A stretch of DNA of 24,723 nt from Gammaproteobacteria bacterium UBA7376 (GTDB lineage Bacteria > Pseudomonadota > Gammaproteobacteria > Pseudomonadales > Azotimanducaceae): positions 1-24,723 of the forward strand of contig DKNY01000005.1 in NCBI GenBank assembly GCA_002470275.1, written 5' to 3'. The position numbers and the translations under genes were made by a program. Under the pieces are notes generated by a model. The model was not told the origin of the DNA, did no database searches, and saw nothing but the letters and a program-made list of their open reading frames with translations. Each line of letters starts with the position of its first letter. Positions within the stretch are counted from its first letter, which is position 1. This document shows, piece by piece, positions 1 to 7,829 of this stretch.

Positions 1-1
1 G

Positions 2-127
2 GTAGGTGCGATCGTGAATGGCGGTGAGACGAACTACATTCTGGCCACCTATATCCTGTACCTGAGCATCTTCAACATTTTCATCAGTCTGCTTCACCTG
101 CTGGGTATTTTCGGCGGAGACGACTAG
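2..127 (+). CDS. Bax inhibitor-1/YccA family membrane protein, C-terminal fragment
   Basis: Only the last 41 codons and the TAG stop are inside the window; the reading frame is open to the left edge. The translated tail ([20 protein letters not shown], then a hydrophobic stretch ending in LLGIFGGDD) matches the last transmembrane helix and conserved acidic end of the Bax inhibitor-1/YccA/YbhL family, seven-helix inner-membrane proteins; E. coli YccA interacts with the FtsH protease. The family call rests on remembered similarity of this tail only, so I cannot say which member it is. It is followed after 50 nt by a small membrane-protein gene on the same strand, probably cotranscribed. Confidence 0.8.
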   Translation, partial: VGAIVNGGETNYILATYILYLSIFNIFISLLHLLGIFGGDD

Positions 128-177
128 GAAGCGGATAACGCGATCGCTCACTTGAACTCGAAGGAGCAGGAGAGCTC

Positions 178-360
178 ATGGAATGGAGCCAAATTGCCTG
201 GGCAGGCTTAATGGCCATGATGCTGTTGGCTATGTGGCCGGCCTATAGGCGGTGGCGAGAAAACCCCGTGGAGGCGGAGTCAGGGGACTGGTCCACCGCC
301 CTGTTCGTTATCGGTTTCGTGGTGCTCTTCGTGCTCTTGCTGATCTGGTCCGTGCAGTAA
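178..360 (+). CDS. Small two-helix membrane protein of unknown function
   Basis: A 60-residue protein with a hydrophobic helix at about residues 6-23, a short basic/acidic linker (YRRWRENPVEAE) and a second hydrophobic helix at about 38-58. Charges in the linker suggest a hairpin with both helices in the inner membrane and the linker probably cytoplasmic. The ATG is preceded by GGAG at 169-172, five nucleotides upstream, a good ribosome-binding site. It lies 50 nt after the Bax inhibitor-1 type gene on the same strand, so a shared transcript is likely. I do not recognise a named family. It converges on the NorD-like gene with only six bases between the two stop codons. Confidence 0.75.
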   Translation: MEWSQIAWAGLMAMMLLAMWPAYRRWRENPVEAESGDWSTALFVIGFVVLFVLLLIWSVQ

Positions 361-366
361 GAAAAC

Positions 367-2379
367 CTAGCGGGCCGTGAGCGCCGCATAGACCTTGGTT
401 AACTGCTCTGGCAGGTCTTCCATTTCTTCGATAATCATATACCGGGCGTCCGGGCACATGGTTTTCAAATAATCGTTGCCGGATTTATCAACGGTGATGC
501 AAAAGGTCTCGATGCCACGCTGCTGCGCTTCGCGCAGTGCTTTGGCCGTATCTGCTACGCCATAGTCGTGATTGCCTCGTTCCGGGCCATAGTCGCAGTC
601 TTGTGGGAAGCCATCGCTCAGGACGATAAGCACCCGAAGCGCATGGCCCGATGCCATCAGCTTTTGACTGGTGTGGCGAATGGCGGGGCCCATTCGCGTT
701 GAGCCCTTGGGCCGCATGGCCGCGATAGATTGGAGCGTACGATTGGAGAATGCCTCTCCAGGCTCCTTAGCCACATAAATATTCACCTTGTCCTTGCTGT
801 AGCCTGAGAAACCGTAGATTCCGTAGCTGTCGCCCAGCGCATCTAAAGCGGCGGCCATAACCACCATAGCTTCCCGTTCCAGATCTATAATTTTACGTAC
901 CGGGGCTGAAGCTAGTTCAGGCTCTGGGGCTAGGGCTGCGTACCAACCTGCCCTCAAATCCATTTCTGCCTCGTCGCTGCATTCGGACCAATCGATGGGC
1001 TCAGGTGGTATCACGGGGTCGTCTGTTGATGCGGATAAATCCACAAGGAAGGCTGCGCAGACATCCCGCTGGATGCGTTCTCTGCGCGAATAGAATCGCT
1101 CGTCTGGAGACTGACCGGCTCGAATATCCTGCCGTGCCTCGATAATGGCGTTCAGATCTAGCTCGTCACCATCCTGAACGCGCTTCATGCGCTCCAGGCC
1201 GCTGGGCCGAATTTGTTCAAGCTGACTCTGAACCAAAGGGCGAAAGGTACGAATCACTTGGTTCAGAGGCTCAATTTTTTCTTGGCTATCCGGCGTCAGA
1301 CGATGCTCAAAGACCCGACACCAAGCACGTAGATAGGCACTCTGGAGGTAGTCCCATTCGTCGTAACGAAAGCTTCTGGCTTCGCCGTGATCGTCGCCTA
1401 GGGCTTGGCTAATCGATGACCGTTCCATATCGATACGGCGTTTAAGGTTGTCCTTTTCCTTTTTAAGGGTTGTGATGTCGATGTCGGCATCACGGTTGGT
1501 GCCCTCTCCAAGGTCTCCAAGGATGGCCTCGGTCTCCTCCCCAGTGGGGGACTGCAGGGATGCCATACGCTCCGCAAGCTGTTGGCTCATGTCTTCCAGT
1601 TCCTGTTCCCAATCCTCCATGCGCTGTTCTCGGCTCAACCAGTCCACCAAAGATTCTTGTTTTTCCGCGCCGTCTAGGCTCTGCGTTTCATAGTGTGCGG
1701 CCACCACGTCATAGCTTTGGCATAGCGCCTGCGCACTATCGTAGACACTGGAAGCCTGCCGAAGCTGACTCTCCAGCAAAGCTCTAATTTGAATCTCGAC
1801 TGGCCCAGAGGCCTCAGACTCGTCACCCATCAGCCAGCATTCTGCTCGCTCTAAAGGATCCGATGTCTGAAGTTGGGCCTCGCGAAGGCTAAGGTGATGC
1901 AGATCCAGGTGATGCCTTAAGCCCGGGTAGTGTCGTAAGAGGTGAGCCTGTATTCGCGCCTGTTCGAATAGCATCATCAATCTCTCAGCCAGGTTTGGGG
2001 CCGGGAAGGCATCAAATAACATACGAAATTCGCCTGCTCTTGGGCTGTTTTCCCGTGCTTGCCGTACGCGTTGAATCAGGGAGGGAATGCGCTCTAGGGC
2101 CTCCGCTAGGCGAAACTGAAGGGTCCCGCACTCCCGTAATCCAAGCTGCTGCATGATCAGGACACGGTAGGCACCTGAGCCCTGGCTTTTCAGCTTCTCG
2201 GGTAAGAAGAGCGTATCGCTACCTTGGCCGACGTGGGGCATATCCAGTCTGAGGCGCGGATTTACCGCGAATTCTTCGCTGGCCAAGATATGCAGGTAAC
2301 GCCCCGCCATGCCCTCAGTGAACAGGCTGAGCGTTGCTTCGTGATCGGCTAAGGAAAGTTCGGTCGTCATAGCGGTCAA
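367..2379 (-). CDS. norD: NorD/CbbO-type von Willebrand factor A protein (metalloenzyme activation)
   Basis: A 670-residue protein whose C-terminal third is a von Willebrand A domain. The MIDAS metal site is intact: DLSAS at 447-451 (DxSxS), the threonine in KGSTRMG near 561, and the aspartate of LSDG near 589. The N-terminal 440 residues are mostly charged and helical, with coiled-coil-like stretches around 240-330. Size and architecture match NorD (activation of cytochrome c-dependent nitric oxide reductase) and CbbO (RubisCO activase partner), which work with a MoxR-type ATPase; that ATPase is encoded 13 nt upstream. The start is read as TTG because GGAG sits five bases before it; an ATG nine bases later has poor spacing. 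No nor or cbb structural gene is visible, so the client is unknown and the symbol denotes the family only. The segment between DLSAST and the following helix is fairly long (about 50 residues). Confidence 0.85.
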   Translation of the reverse strand: MTAMTTELSLADHEATLSLFTEGMAGRYLHILASEEFAVNPRLRLDMPHVGQGSDTLFLPEKLKSQGSGAYRVLIMQQLGLRECGTLQFRLAEALERIPSLIQRVRQARENSPRAGEFRMLFDAFPAPNLAERLMMLFEQARIQAHLLRHYPGLRHHLDLHHLSLREAQLQTSDPLERAECWLMGDESEASGPVEIQIRALLESQLRQASSVYDSAQALCQSYDVVAAHYETQSLDGAEKQESLVDWLSREQRMEDWEQELEDMSQQLAERMASLQSPTGEETEAILGDLGEGTNRDADIDITTLKKEKDNLKRRIDMERSSISQALGDDHGEARSFRYDEWDYLQSAYLRAWCRVFEHRLTPDSQEKIEPLNQVIRTFRPLVQSQLEQIRPSGLERMKRVQDGDELDLNAIIEARQDIRAGQSPDERFYSRRERIQRDVCAAFLVDLSASTDDPVIPPEPIDWSECSDEAEMDLRAGWYAALAPEPELASAPVRKIIDLEREAMVVMAAALDALGDSYGIYGFSGYSKDKVNIYVAKEPGEAFSNRTLQSIAAMRPKGSTRMGPAIRHTSQKLMASGHALRVLIVLSDGFPQDCDYGPERGNHDYGVADTAKALREAQQRGIETFCITVDKSGNDYLKTMCPDARYMIIEEMEDLPEQLTKVYAALTAR

Positions 2380-2392
2380 TAGGGCTCCGCCG

Positions 2393-3211
2393 TCAGCGGG
2401 GCAGAATCACATCAACGATGTTGGCCACGGCTTCCTGAACGCCAGCATCGTCGGAGATGGCGCTGATGATGGCCACATCAGCAGCCCTTCGCGGATCAAT
2501 GCCGCTGGCCACAAGCCGGCCAGTGTAGATGAGCAGCCGCGTACTGACGCCTTCCTCAAAACCATGCTCCCTTAGGTTGCGAACGCGCTCACCAATCACA
2601 GCGAGCCGCTCGGCAACGTCCTGATCGACCCCGGCTTCATGGGCGATAATATGGGTCTCTGCCTCCACTCCAGGGTAGTCGAAATCAAGACTAACGAAAC
2701 GCTGTCGGGTACTGGGCTTCAGGTCCTTCAGCACGCTTTGGTAGCCAGGGTTGTAGGAAATTACGAGCAGAAAGTCAGGGTGCGCATGCAGCAGTTCTCC
2801 GGTTTTGTCTATGGGCAGGATACGACGATGATCCGTCAGGGAGTGGATAAGGACAGTGGTGTCCTTACGCGCCTCCACAATCTCATCAAGATAGCAGATG
2901 GCGCCTTTGCGGACCGCCTGGGTTAACGGCCCATCCGACCAGATGGTTTCGTCGCCTTTCAATAAATATCGCCCAACCATATCCGTCGCTGTCAAATCTT
3001 CATGACAGGATACCGTGACTAGAGAACCCTGGTCAGGATTCGATCTCAGCCGCCAGGCCATATGCTCAACGAAACGCGTTTTGCCGCAGCCGGTAGGGCC
3101 TTTGAGAAGAATGGGCAGCCGCGTTTGATAGGCGGCTTCGAAAACCTCTGCTTCATCCGCGAGGGGAAGATAGAAGGGAGCCATTGGCTCGGATTGGCTA
3201 TGCTGATTCAT
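2393..3211 (-). CDS. norQ: NorQ/CbbQ-type MoxR AAA+ ATPase
   Basis: A 272-residue AAA+ ATPase of the MoxR clade. It has a Walker A motif GPTGCGKT near residues 38-45, a Walker B ICYLDEI near 105-111, and a conserved core including [16 protein letters not shown], a typical NorQ/CbbQ sensor/arginine-finger region. Family members form hexamers that remodel or insert metal into a client enzyme together with a VWA adaptor, which is encoded immediately downstream (13 nt). The ATG at 3211 lacks a strong ribosome-binding site; a second ATG nine codons later is possible. The pair is transcribed divergently from an esterase gene. The best-known clients are nitric oxide reductase and RubisCO, neither of which is in the window. 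Confidence 0.88.
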   Translation of the reverse strand: MNQHSQSEPMAPFYLPLADEAEVFEAAYQTRLPILLKGPTGCGKTRFVEHMAWRLRSNPDQGSLVTVSCHEDLTATDMVGRYLLKGDETIWSDGPLTQAVRKGAICYLDEIVEARKDTTVLIHSLTDHRRILPIDKTGELLHAHPDFLLVISYNPGYQSVLKDLKPSTRQRFVSLDFDYPGVEAETHIIAHEAGVDQDVAERLAVIGERVRNLREHGFEEGVSTRLLIYTGRLVASGIDPRRAADVAIISAISDDAGVQEAVANIVDVILPR

Positions 3212-3246
3212 CGTTAGGCTTCATTAACTCGTTTTTCTGACCGCGT

Positions 3247-3273
3247 ACTATAGACAATTTACCCGGTCTCCAA
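3247..3273 (-). promoter_or_regulatory. Putative sigma-70 promoter of the norQ-norD pair
   Basis: On the minus strand TATAGT (3252-3247) resembles a -10 box; TTGGAG (3273-3268) could be a -35 box but the spacer is only 15 bases, shorter than usual. Transcription would start near 3240 and give a leader of about 30 nt before the ATG at 3211. Recognised by eye only; this is the intergenic space between divergent genes, where a promoter is expected. Confidence 0.35.
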
Positions 3274-3316
3274 TGACAAGACCGTGTATTCCAGGAGCCA
3301 GTGGAAGGAGAGACCC

Positions 3317-4411
3317 TTGGACAATCATGAACCCAACCAGGCCCGACTGCTCGACGCTACTATGGAATTGTTGCCTTCATTATTAAACAGTCTAGATGCC
3401 CTGATGTATGCGGGGCGTCATCTGCATCCGCCCAGATTGCCGGAGCTGGCGGAGGAGGTCGGTGTCTATGAAGCACCGCTCCTGCGCGGCATGGTGACCT
3501 TCGAAGGCGTTGCCTGGCCCGAACATTTGGGCACCTTTGCGTTGCATACAAAGATGGCGACGAGTTTGGCGCTGGACGCGATAGCTGCATTTGCTCAGGC
3601 ATCCGCTGCGGTCGATCCGGTGATACGTGCCTATCAAGCCATGGGAGACGCCACGCGTGCCTATGCGGCCGCCTATCCGCTGGCCTCTATGCTGCCGCCA
3701 GTGAATCGTTTTTACCTGGAACCTGATTTTAGAGAGGACCCAAGCTTACTCGCGAAGCTTGACGAGGCAGATGGAGATCGCGACGGGGTTGGGGTCATGC
3801 ACGCCGATAACGCTGCCGATCAGCGAGGTGGTTTTTCCATTTATGTGCCCGAGTATTATGCGGGTGAAAGGGTTCCGCTGATCATCGCCCTGCATGGTGG
3901 TGGTGGTCACGGACGCAATTTTTTGTGGTCTTGGCTGCGAGCGGCGAGAACGTCGAACTGCATCCTGATTGCCCCGACCTCCGATGATCGTACCTGGTCT
4001 TTGATGGACCCCTCAGCCGAGCACGAACGCCTTCAGCGACTGACAGCCTATGCCTGCGCTCACTGGCAAATTGACGAGGACAGGGTGCTGCTTACCGGAA
4101 TGTCCGATGGCGGCACCTTCAGCTACGTCAGCGGTCTTCATGCTGAGGCGGCTTATACCCATCTGGCGCCTTGTTCGGCGTCCTTTCACCCCATGCTTCT
4201 CGAAGCAGTGGATAGGCGGCGCGTTGAGGCGCTGCCGATTTACCTCACCCATGGCGCCCTGGACTGGATGTTCCCGGTGACGGACGCGCAACAGGCCAAG
4301 GCATCTCTGGACCAGGCGGGGGCTAAGGTGGTTTATCGAGAGATTGCCGACCTATCCCATACCTATCCCTGGGACGAAAATATGAACGTGATTGACTGGC
4401 TCAGAAGCTGA
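3317..4411 (+). CDS. Alpha/beta hydrolase (esterase/phospholipase-carboxylesterase-like) with helical N-terminal extension
   Basis: A 364-residue protein using a TTG start chosen because GGAAGGAG (3303-3310) lies six bases upstream; a GTG 33 bases earlier is also in frame but lacks such a site. Residues 1 to about 170 are helix-rich and not recognised. The C-terminal part is an alpha/beta hydrolase: HGGGGH at 193-198 (oxyanion hole), nucleophile Ser263 in GMSDGG, probable acid Asp316 and general base His348 in the LSHTYP stretch. This triad is complete, so the enzyme is probably active as an esterase, but the substrate cannot be told. There is no signal peptide, suggesting a cytoplasmic location. 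It is divergent from norQ and convergent with the GST gene; it may be monocistronic. Confidence 0.85.
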   Translation: MDNHEPNQARLLDATMELLPSLLNSLDALMYAGRHLHPPRLPELAEEVGVYEAPLLRGMVTFEGVAWPEHLGTFALHTKMATSLALDAIAAFAQASAAVDPVIRAYQAMGDATRAYAAAYPLASMLPPVNRFYLEPDFREDPSLLAKLDEADGDRDGVGVMHADNAADQRGGFSIYVPEYYAGERVPLIIALHGGGGHGRNFLWSWLRAARTSNCILIAPTSDDRTWSLMDPSAEHERLQRLTAYACAHWQIDEDRVLLTGMSDGGTFSYVSGLHAEAAYTHLAPCSASFHPMLLEAVDRRRVEALPIYLTHGALDWMFPVTDAQQAKASLDQAGAKVVYREIADLSHTYPWDENMNVIDWLRS

Positions 4412-4517
4412 CCACTTTGTCCTGTCTCTTCCTGCCAAAGGTGCGGCAGCTGGCAGGCGGGACGTTCGCTGCTTACCGGGATCGACGCCGGGTCCTAGGT
4501 TTTATGAGGCGGATTGG
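4412..4517. repeat. Interrupted inverted repeat between convergent genes
   Basis: The 106-nt gap between the esterase and GST stop codons contains a 7-bp perfect inverted repeat, CCTGCCA (4431-4437) and TGGCAGG (4451-4457), with a 13-nt loop, flanked by an outer GTCC (4419-4422)/GGAC (4460-4463) pair. The RNA hairpin would be stable, but no T-run follows on either strand, so it is not a classical intrinsic terminator. It could stabilise 3' ends or be chance. Confidence 0.35.
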
Positions 4518-5153
4518 TTAAGCACCGGCGCTGATACTGAAGTTATGTTTTCGGGCCACGATATAGGCAGGTCTCGAAATTTGTCGCTCATGGTATTCGG
4601 TGAGTCCGGGGTCCAAGGGGATATCGTAGGCCTTGGCCCATTCCAATGCGCTGGTCAGCATTAGATCAGCACCGCTAAAGTGGTCGCCCACCAGGAACGC
4701 TCGGTCATTCAGATGCTGGGCGGCCACGGCGACTTGTTTTTGAAAGCCAGCGATGGCCGTTTCGATGGCGGCCGGCGCCTCGCCATAGAGGTGGGCCAGG
4801 TCCCGGTGTTTGCGGATAACGTAAAGGGTATGAGCGTCTAGCTCCATCTGCACGAAGGCCAGCCATTGGTCATATCGGGCTTTATCCTGGGACCCTGCCT
4901 CAGGGATCAAATTTTTACCCTGGCCGTGGTGCTCGGCGAGATAGGTGATGATGGCTGCGCTTTCTGTGAGCACTAAATCGCCGTCCATGAGAACCGGTAT
5001 TTTCTCCTTGGGGTTGAGAGCTCGAAAGGACTCGGTATTTGTGGCGCCCGTGCGCGAGCCGATCAGCTCAGACCTGTAGTCGATGTCCAATTCATGGCAC
5101 ATCCAGTGTACGCGCAGGGTGCGCTGGGTACCTCCACCCCAAACTGTAATCAT
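4518..5153 (-). CDS. Glutathione S-transferase family protein
   Basis: A 211-residue soluble protein with the two-domain GST plan. The N-terminal thioredoxin-like domain (about 1-75) has the cis-proline segment KIPVL (Pro53) and the glutathione-binding ESAAI motif (Glu64-Ser65). The C-terminal all-helical domain (about 88-205) contains GDHFSGADLML, the N-capping-box region conserved in the family. The catalytic residue near the N-terminus (Thr9 or neighbours in GGGTQRTLRV) is not certain. GSTs conjugate or isomerise substrates with glutathione; the substrate is not predictable. The gene starts 30 nt after the APC permease stop on the same strand, so an operon is likely. A permease/GST combination is unusual enough that cotranscription may simply reflect compact spacing. 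Confidence 0.88.
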   Translation of the reverse strand: MITVWGGGTQRTLRVHWMCHELDIDYRSELIGSRTGATNTESFRALNPKEKIPVLMDGDLVLTESAAIITYLAEHHGQGKNLIPEAGSQDKARYDQWLAFVQMELDAHTLYVIRKHRDLAHLYGEAPAAIETAIAGFQKQVAVAAQHLNDRAFLVGDHFSGADLMLTSALEWAKAYDIPLDPGLTEYHERQISRPAYIVARKHNFSISAGA

Positions 5154-5183
5154 TGCTGATGCCCTAAGTTTCCCAAAGCACGA

Positions 5184-6539
5184 TCACCGCCGCTGTTCGT
5201 ATCGCCACAGAAGGGTCGCCCCAAGAACGACCCAGATAAGGATCGTAATCCATTCCTCAGGCCAATCCAGAGCGCTATCGCTCCAGGGCAGGAAGGCGCT
5301 GAGCAGTCCTAGGGACATCAGCACTGCGCCATAGCCCACCAGGTTAGGATGGCTGACTCTAAAGGGCCTTGGCATGTCGGGCTCGGTTTTGCGCAGGACT
5401 AGGAAGGAAATCGCCACAAAGGTAAAGGCCACGGTTGTTGCAAAGCTACCGGTATTGATAAGCCAGATTAGAATCGTATCGCCGAAGAGCGGGGCGATCA
5501 TGCTGAGGCCACTGATGGCCAGAATGCCGATATAGGGCGTTTTATAGCGGGGGTGCAGGCGGGCGAAGACAGCAGGTACAAAGCCCGATTTGGACAGGGC
5601 GTAGAGCACCCGTGATGCACCAACAACAAAGGCATTCCAGCTGGTCATGATGCCGCCGATACCGCCAAGCACCAACAGGGTCCCTGCCCAGGGCGTACCC
5701 CAAAGGGAGGTGGCTGCGTTTGCCGTGGCCATATTCCCGGCTGCCTGTTCAGATGCGGTTAGGCCCACCCCTACAGCAAAGGTAATAGCGATGTACCAGG
5801 CGACGGCCAGAGTGATAGAGATCACCAGCAGCCGGCCTATTTTTTCTGGTGGAAGGTCGATCTCTTCTGCGGATTGGGGAATGACGTCAAACCCCACAAG
5901 CAGAGCAGGCACCATGATTAGGACCGTGATTATCCCAGTAGCCGGCGTTGCCAGGAGTGGTTTCGCGTTGTCGAGGTTACCGAAGACCAGCGCACCGCTT
6001 AACAAGAGAATGCCAGATACAATGATGATCACGGTAACGATGGTCTGCATGATGGCGGCCGTGCGAATGCCCAGAACGTTGACCAGCCCAACAAGGGCCG
6101 CAGCGCCAGCACCCACCAGGGCGAAGCCAAGGTCGACGTCACCGCCAAGTACCGACCACAGGGTCCCCAGCTTTATATTCGGAAATAAGTAGTAAACGGC
6201 TGTGGGTAAGGCCACAGACTCGAAGAGGCAGACGTTGAGATAAGAGAACAGCAGCGCCCAGGTGCAGATGAAGGACCACCTGGGCCCCAGGGCTCGGTGG
6301 GTATAAACGTGCTCGCCGCCTGCTTGGGGCATGGCGGAAGCCAGCTCGCTATAGGTCAGGCCGATCAGCGTCACGGCGCAACCGCCCACGGCGAAGGCGA
6401 TCAAGGTCCCTAGGGTGCCTGCCGAGGTCAGCCATGTGCCGGTAACGAAGACCCAGCTCCAGCCAATCATGGCCCCGAAAGCCAGGGCGATTACCTCGGG
6501 GGTCTTTAGCACCTTTGCAAAGTGAGATGATCCAGACAT
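5184..6539 (-). CDS. APC-superfamily amino acid/polyamine permease
   Basis: A 451-residue inner-membrane transporter with about twelve hydrophobic helices. The first helix carries the FGAMIGWSWVF stretch, matching the GxGIG-type substrate-binding break of APC helix 1, and the ELASAMPQAGGEHVYTHRAL segment after helix 2 is characteristic of the superfamily. A later region (SRVLYALSKSGFVPAVFARL, the loop after helix 8) is also typical. The ATG at 6539 is chosen because GGGGAG is placed about six bases before it; a TTG five codons upstream precedes that site and is unlikely. Substrate is undetermined; amino acids or amines are usual. Followed by the GST gene 30 nt downstream. Confidence 0.88.
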   Translation of the reverse strand: MSGSSHFAKVLKTPEVIALAFGAMIGWSWVFVTGTWLTSAGTLGTLIAFAVGGCAVTLIGLTYSELASAMPQAGGEHVYTHRALGPRWSFICTWALLFSYLNVCLFESVALPTAVYYLFPNIKLGTLWSVLGGDVDLGFALVGAGAAALVGLVNVLGIRTAAIMQTIVTVIIIVSGILLLSGALVFGNLDNAKPLLATPATGIITVLIMVPALLVGFDVIPQSAEEIDLPPEKIGRLLVISITLAVAWYIAITFAVGVGLTASEQAAGNMATANAATSLWGTPWAGTLLVLGGIGGIMTSWNAFVVGASRVLYALSKSGFVPAVFARLHPRYKTPYIGILAISGLSMIAPLFGDTILIWLINTGSFATTVAFTFVAISFLVLRKTEPDMPRPFRVSHPNLVGYGAVLMSLGLLSAFLPWSDSALDWPEEWITILIWVVLGATLLWRYEQRR

Positions 6540-6540
6540 C

Positions 6541-6687
6541 TTAACTCCCCTCAAAAACGTGATGGTAACGCGGGTGCCGGTTTTCGTCGCGGACGATCTT
6601 GGGGCGACTCGAGGCGAGGAAAGTCAGAGTTGGGTCGAGACCGCTGGTATTCTGGGCAATAAGACGGGTATGGTCCTGGTGTATCAC
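6541..6687 (-). CDS. Possible short ORF (48 codons) immediately upstream of the permease gene
   Basis: On the minus strand a GTG at 6687 opens a 48-residue frame ending in TAA one base before the permease ATG, overlapping its ribosome-binding region. The translation (for example LDPTLTFLASSRPKIVRDEN near the middle) looks protein-like and about two thirds of third codon positions are G or C, in keeping with neighbouring genes. Against it: no ribosome-binding site before the GTG and no recognised family. It could be a translationally coupled leader peptide, the remnant of a longer gene (the frame is closed by TAG about 13 codons upstream), or chance. If it is not coding, 6540-6713 is simply the divergent promoter region. 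Confidence 0.25.
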   Translation of the reverse strand: MIHQDHTRLIAQNTSGLDPTLTFLASSRPKIVRDENRHPRYHHVFEGS

Positions 6688-6713
6688 CGATAAGATGAGA
6701 GCGAGCTGCAGCG

Positions 6714-6977
6714 ATGCCCCAAGCTACATCCCTAACCTTTGATCATCGTCATAAGACCTTTGAGCTCCGATTAACGGATGACGGTGCGCTGGAACTCTAC
6801 CTGGACCAGTGCCTGCGCAAGCGGCGCGAGATGACCGGCAGGGAACCCCAATACGTGTGGACAAACGTAGAACTCGAATGGGAAGAACACCACTACATCG
6901 AAGCACGATATTGGGCGTCCACCGGTCGATTAAACGTTACGGTTAACGGCAAGGAACTGCTTGAGCGCCAGCTCTGA
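6714..6977 (+). CDS. Conserved-looking hypothetical protein, 87 residues
   Basis: A small soluble protein of 87 residues with no signal peptide or membrane helix. The pattern of alternating polar and hydrophobic residues (TFELRLTDDGALELYL, YIEARYWASTGRLNVTVNG) suggests a mostly beta-strand fold. The middle holds a basic stretch CLRKRRE (33-39) followed by an aromatic and acidic segment WTNVELEWEEHHY. The ATG at 6714 has only a weak purine-rich site (GAGCGAG) upstream. It is divergent from the permease and lies upstream of the PhyH gene by 60 nt, with a probable promoter in between. I do not recognise the family and assign no function. Confidence 0.65.
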   Translation: MPQATSLTFDHRHKTFELRLTDDGALELYLDQCLRKRREMTGREPQYVWTNVELEWEEHHYIEARYWASTGRLNVTVNGKELLERQL

Positions 6978-7005
6978 TCAATCGCTTCGAGACACGCCTT
7001 GGCGC

Positions 7006-7011
7006 TATAGT
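7006..7011 (+). promoter_or_regulatory. Putative -10 box of the PhyH gene
   Basis: TATAGT at 7006-7011 fits a sigma-70 -10 element. It would start transcription near 7018, which makes the ATG at 7020 essentially leaderless and favours the ATG at 7038 as the start of translation. No convincing -35 box is seen. Confidence 0.3.
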
Positions 7012-7037
7012 ATGCGGCCATGAATCGAGAAACTGCT

Positions 7038-7811
7038 ATGACCACTCATCCCCTCTCATCAGCAGCGGAACAACAGTTCGCCGACGATGGCTTTGTGATC
7101 ATTCCAAGCGTGCTTGATACTGAGGTCTGTCTGGCGTTGACCCGGGCGCTGCAGGCGGAACTTGACCCTCTACTGGGACCCGTAGAGTTCGAGGCTGACG
7201 TGGGTTACCCGGGAGCGCCCGCTAATCTCGAGGCTCCAGGCGGCGCAACCCCGCGGCGGCTGCTGAATGCCTTTACGCGCTCAGATTCATTGCGAGAGTT
7301 GGCGTTAAATCCTCAGGTGGGAAGTATTCTAAAACGGCTTCTGAACGCCCAGTCGGTGGGGATGTCCCAGTGCCACCATAACTGCGTGATGACCAAGCAT
7401 CCCGGGTATAGCAGCGCAACGCTATGGCATCAGGACATGCGGTATTGGTCCTTTGATCGGCCTGAACTGATCTCAGCCTGGTTTGCCTTGGGCGATGAGG
7501 TCGCGTCGAACGGTGCGCTCAGAGTTATCTCTGGAACGCATAACCACAGGATTGATCGCGGGCGGCTGGATAAGGACCTATTTTTGAGGCCTGAGCTTGA
7601 CGACAATCAGGTGCTTATTGAGCGTGCGCAAACCGTCGCGCTTAATCCAGGGGATGTGCTTTTATTTCATTGTCGGCTCTTCCACGCTGCGGGTCGTAAT
7701 GTGGAAGACGTCATTAAGTTATCACCTGTTTTTACTTATCATGCTCTCGACAATCGGCCCATACCCAATACCCGTTCAGATCGGTTGCCGAGCATTATCC
7801 TCGGCTCTTAG
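7038..7811 (+). CDS. Phytanoyl-CoA dioxygenase (PhyH) family Fe(II)/2-oxoglutarate oxygenase
   Basis: A 257-residue protein of the PhyH family, non-haem iron oxygenases using 2-oxoglutarate. The double-stranded beta-helix metal triad is present: His131 and Asp133 in the sequence WHQD, and His216 in LFHAAGRN, with Arg220 placed to bind 2-oxoglutarate. The opening pattern, QFADDGFVIIPSVL, is the typical start of the family. The ATG at 7038 is preferred over one 18 bases upstream because a GAGA lies seven bases before it, the DGF motif then sits at the usual depth, and a -10-like box abuts the upstream ATG. The substrate may be a lipid, amino acid or secondary metabolite; the family is too broad to choose. 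smrA follows after 18 nt. Confidence 0.87.
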   Translation: MTTHPLSSAAEQQFADDGFVIIPSVLDTEVCLALTRALQAELDPLLGPVEFEADVGYPGAPANLEAPGGATPRRLLNAFTRSDSLRELALNPQVGSILKRLLNAQSVGMSQCHHNCVMTKHPGYSSATLWHQDMRYWSFDRPELISAWFALGDEVASNGALRVISGTHNHRIDRGRLDKDLFLRPELDDNQVLIERAQTVALNPGDVLLFHCRLFHAAGRNVEDVIKLSPVFTYHALDNRPIPNTRSDRLPSIILGS

Positions 7812-7829
7812 CGCGCCATGAGAGGGTTT

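Noticed and set aside
367..3211. Reading the norQ/norD pair as evidence of denitrification or carbon fixation
   Set aside because: No structural genes for nitric oxide reductase or RubisCO are in the window; the family also serves other clients.
4419..4463. Hairpin as an intrinsic terminator
   Set aside because: Stem is good but no T-run follows on either strand, so it is listed as an inverted repeat only.
5647..6192. Plus-strand ORF of 181 codons opposite the permease gene
   Set aside because: It lies wholly antisense to a clear APC transporter, has low-complexity Ser/Pro/Thr/Arg composition and no ribosome-binding site; a mirror of hydrophobic codons on the other strand.
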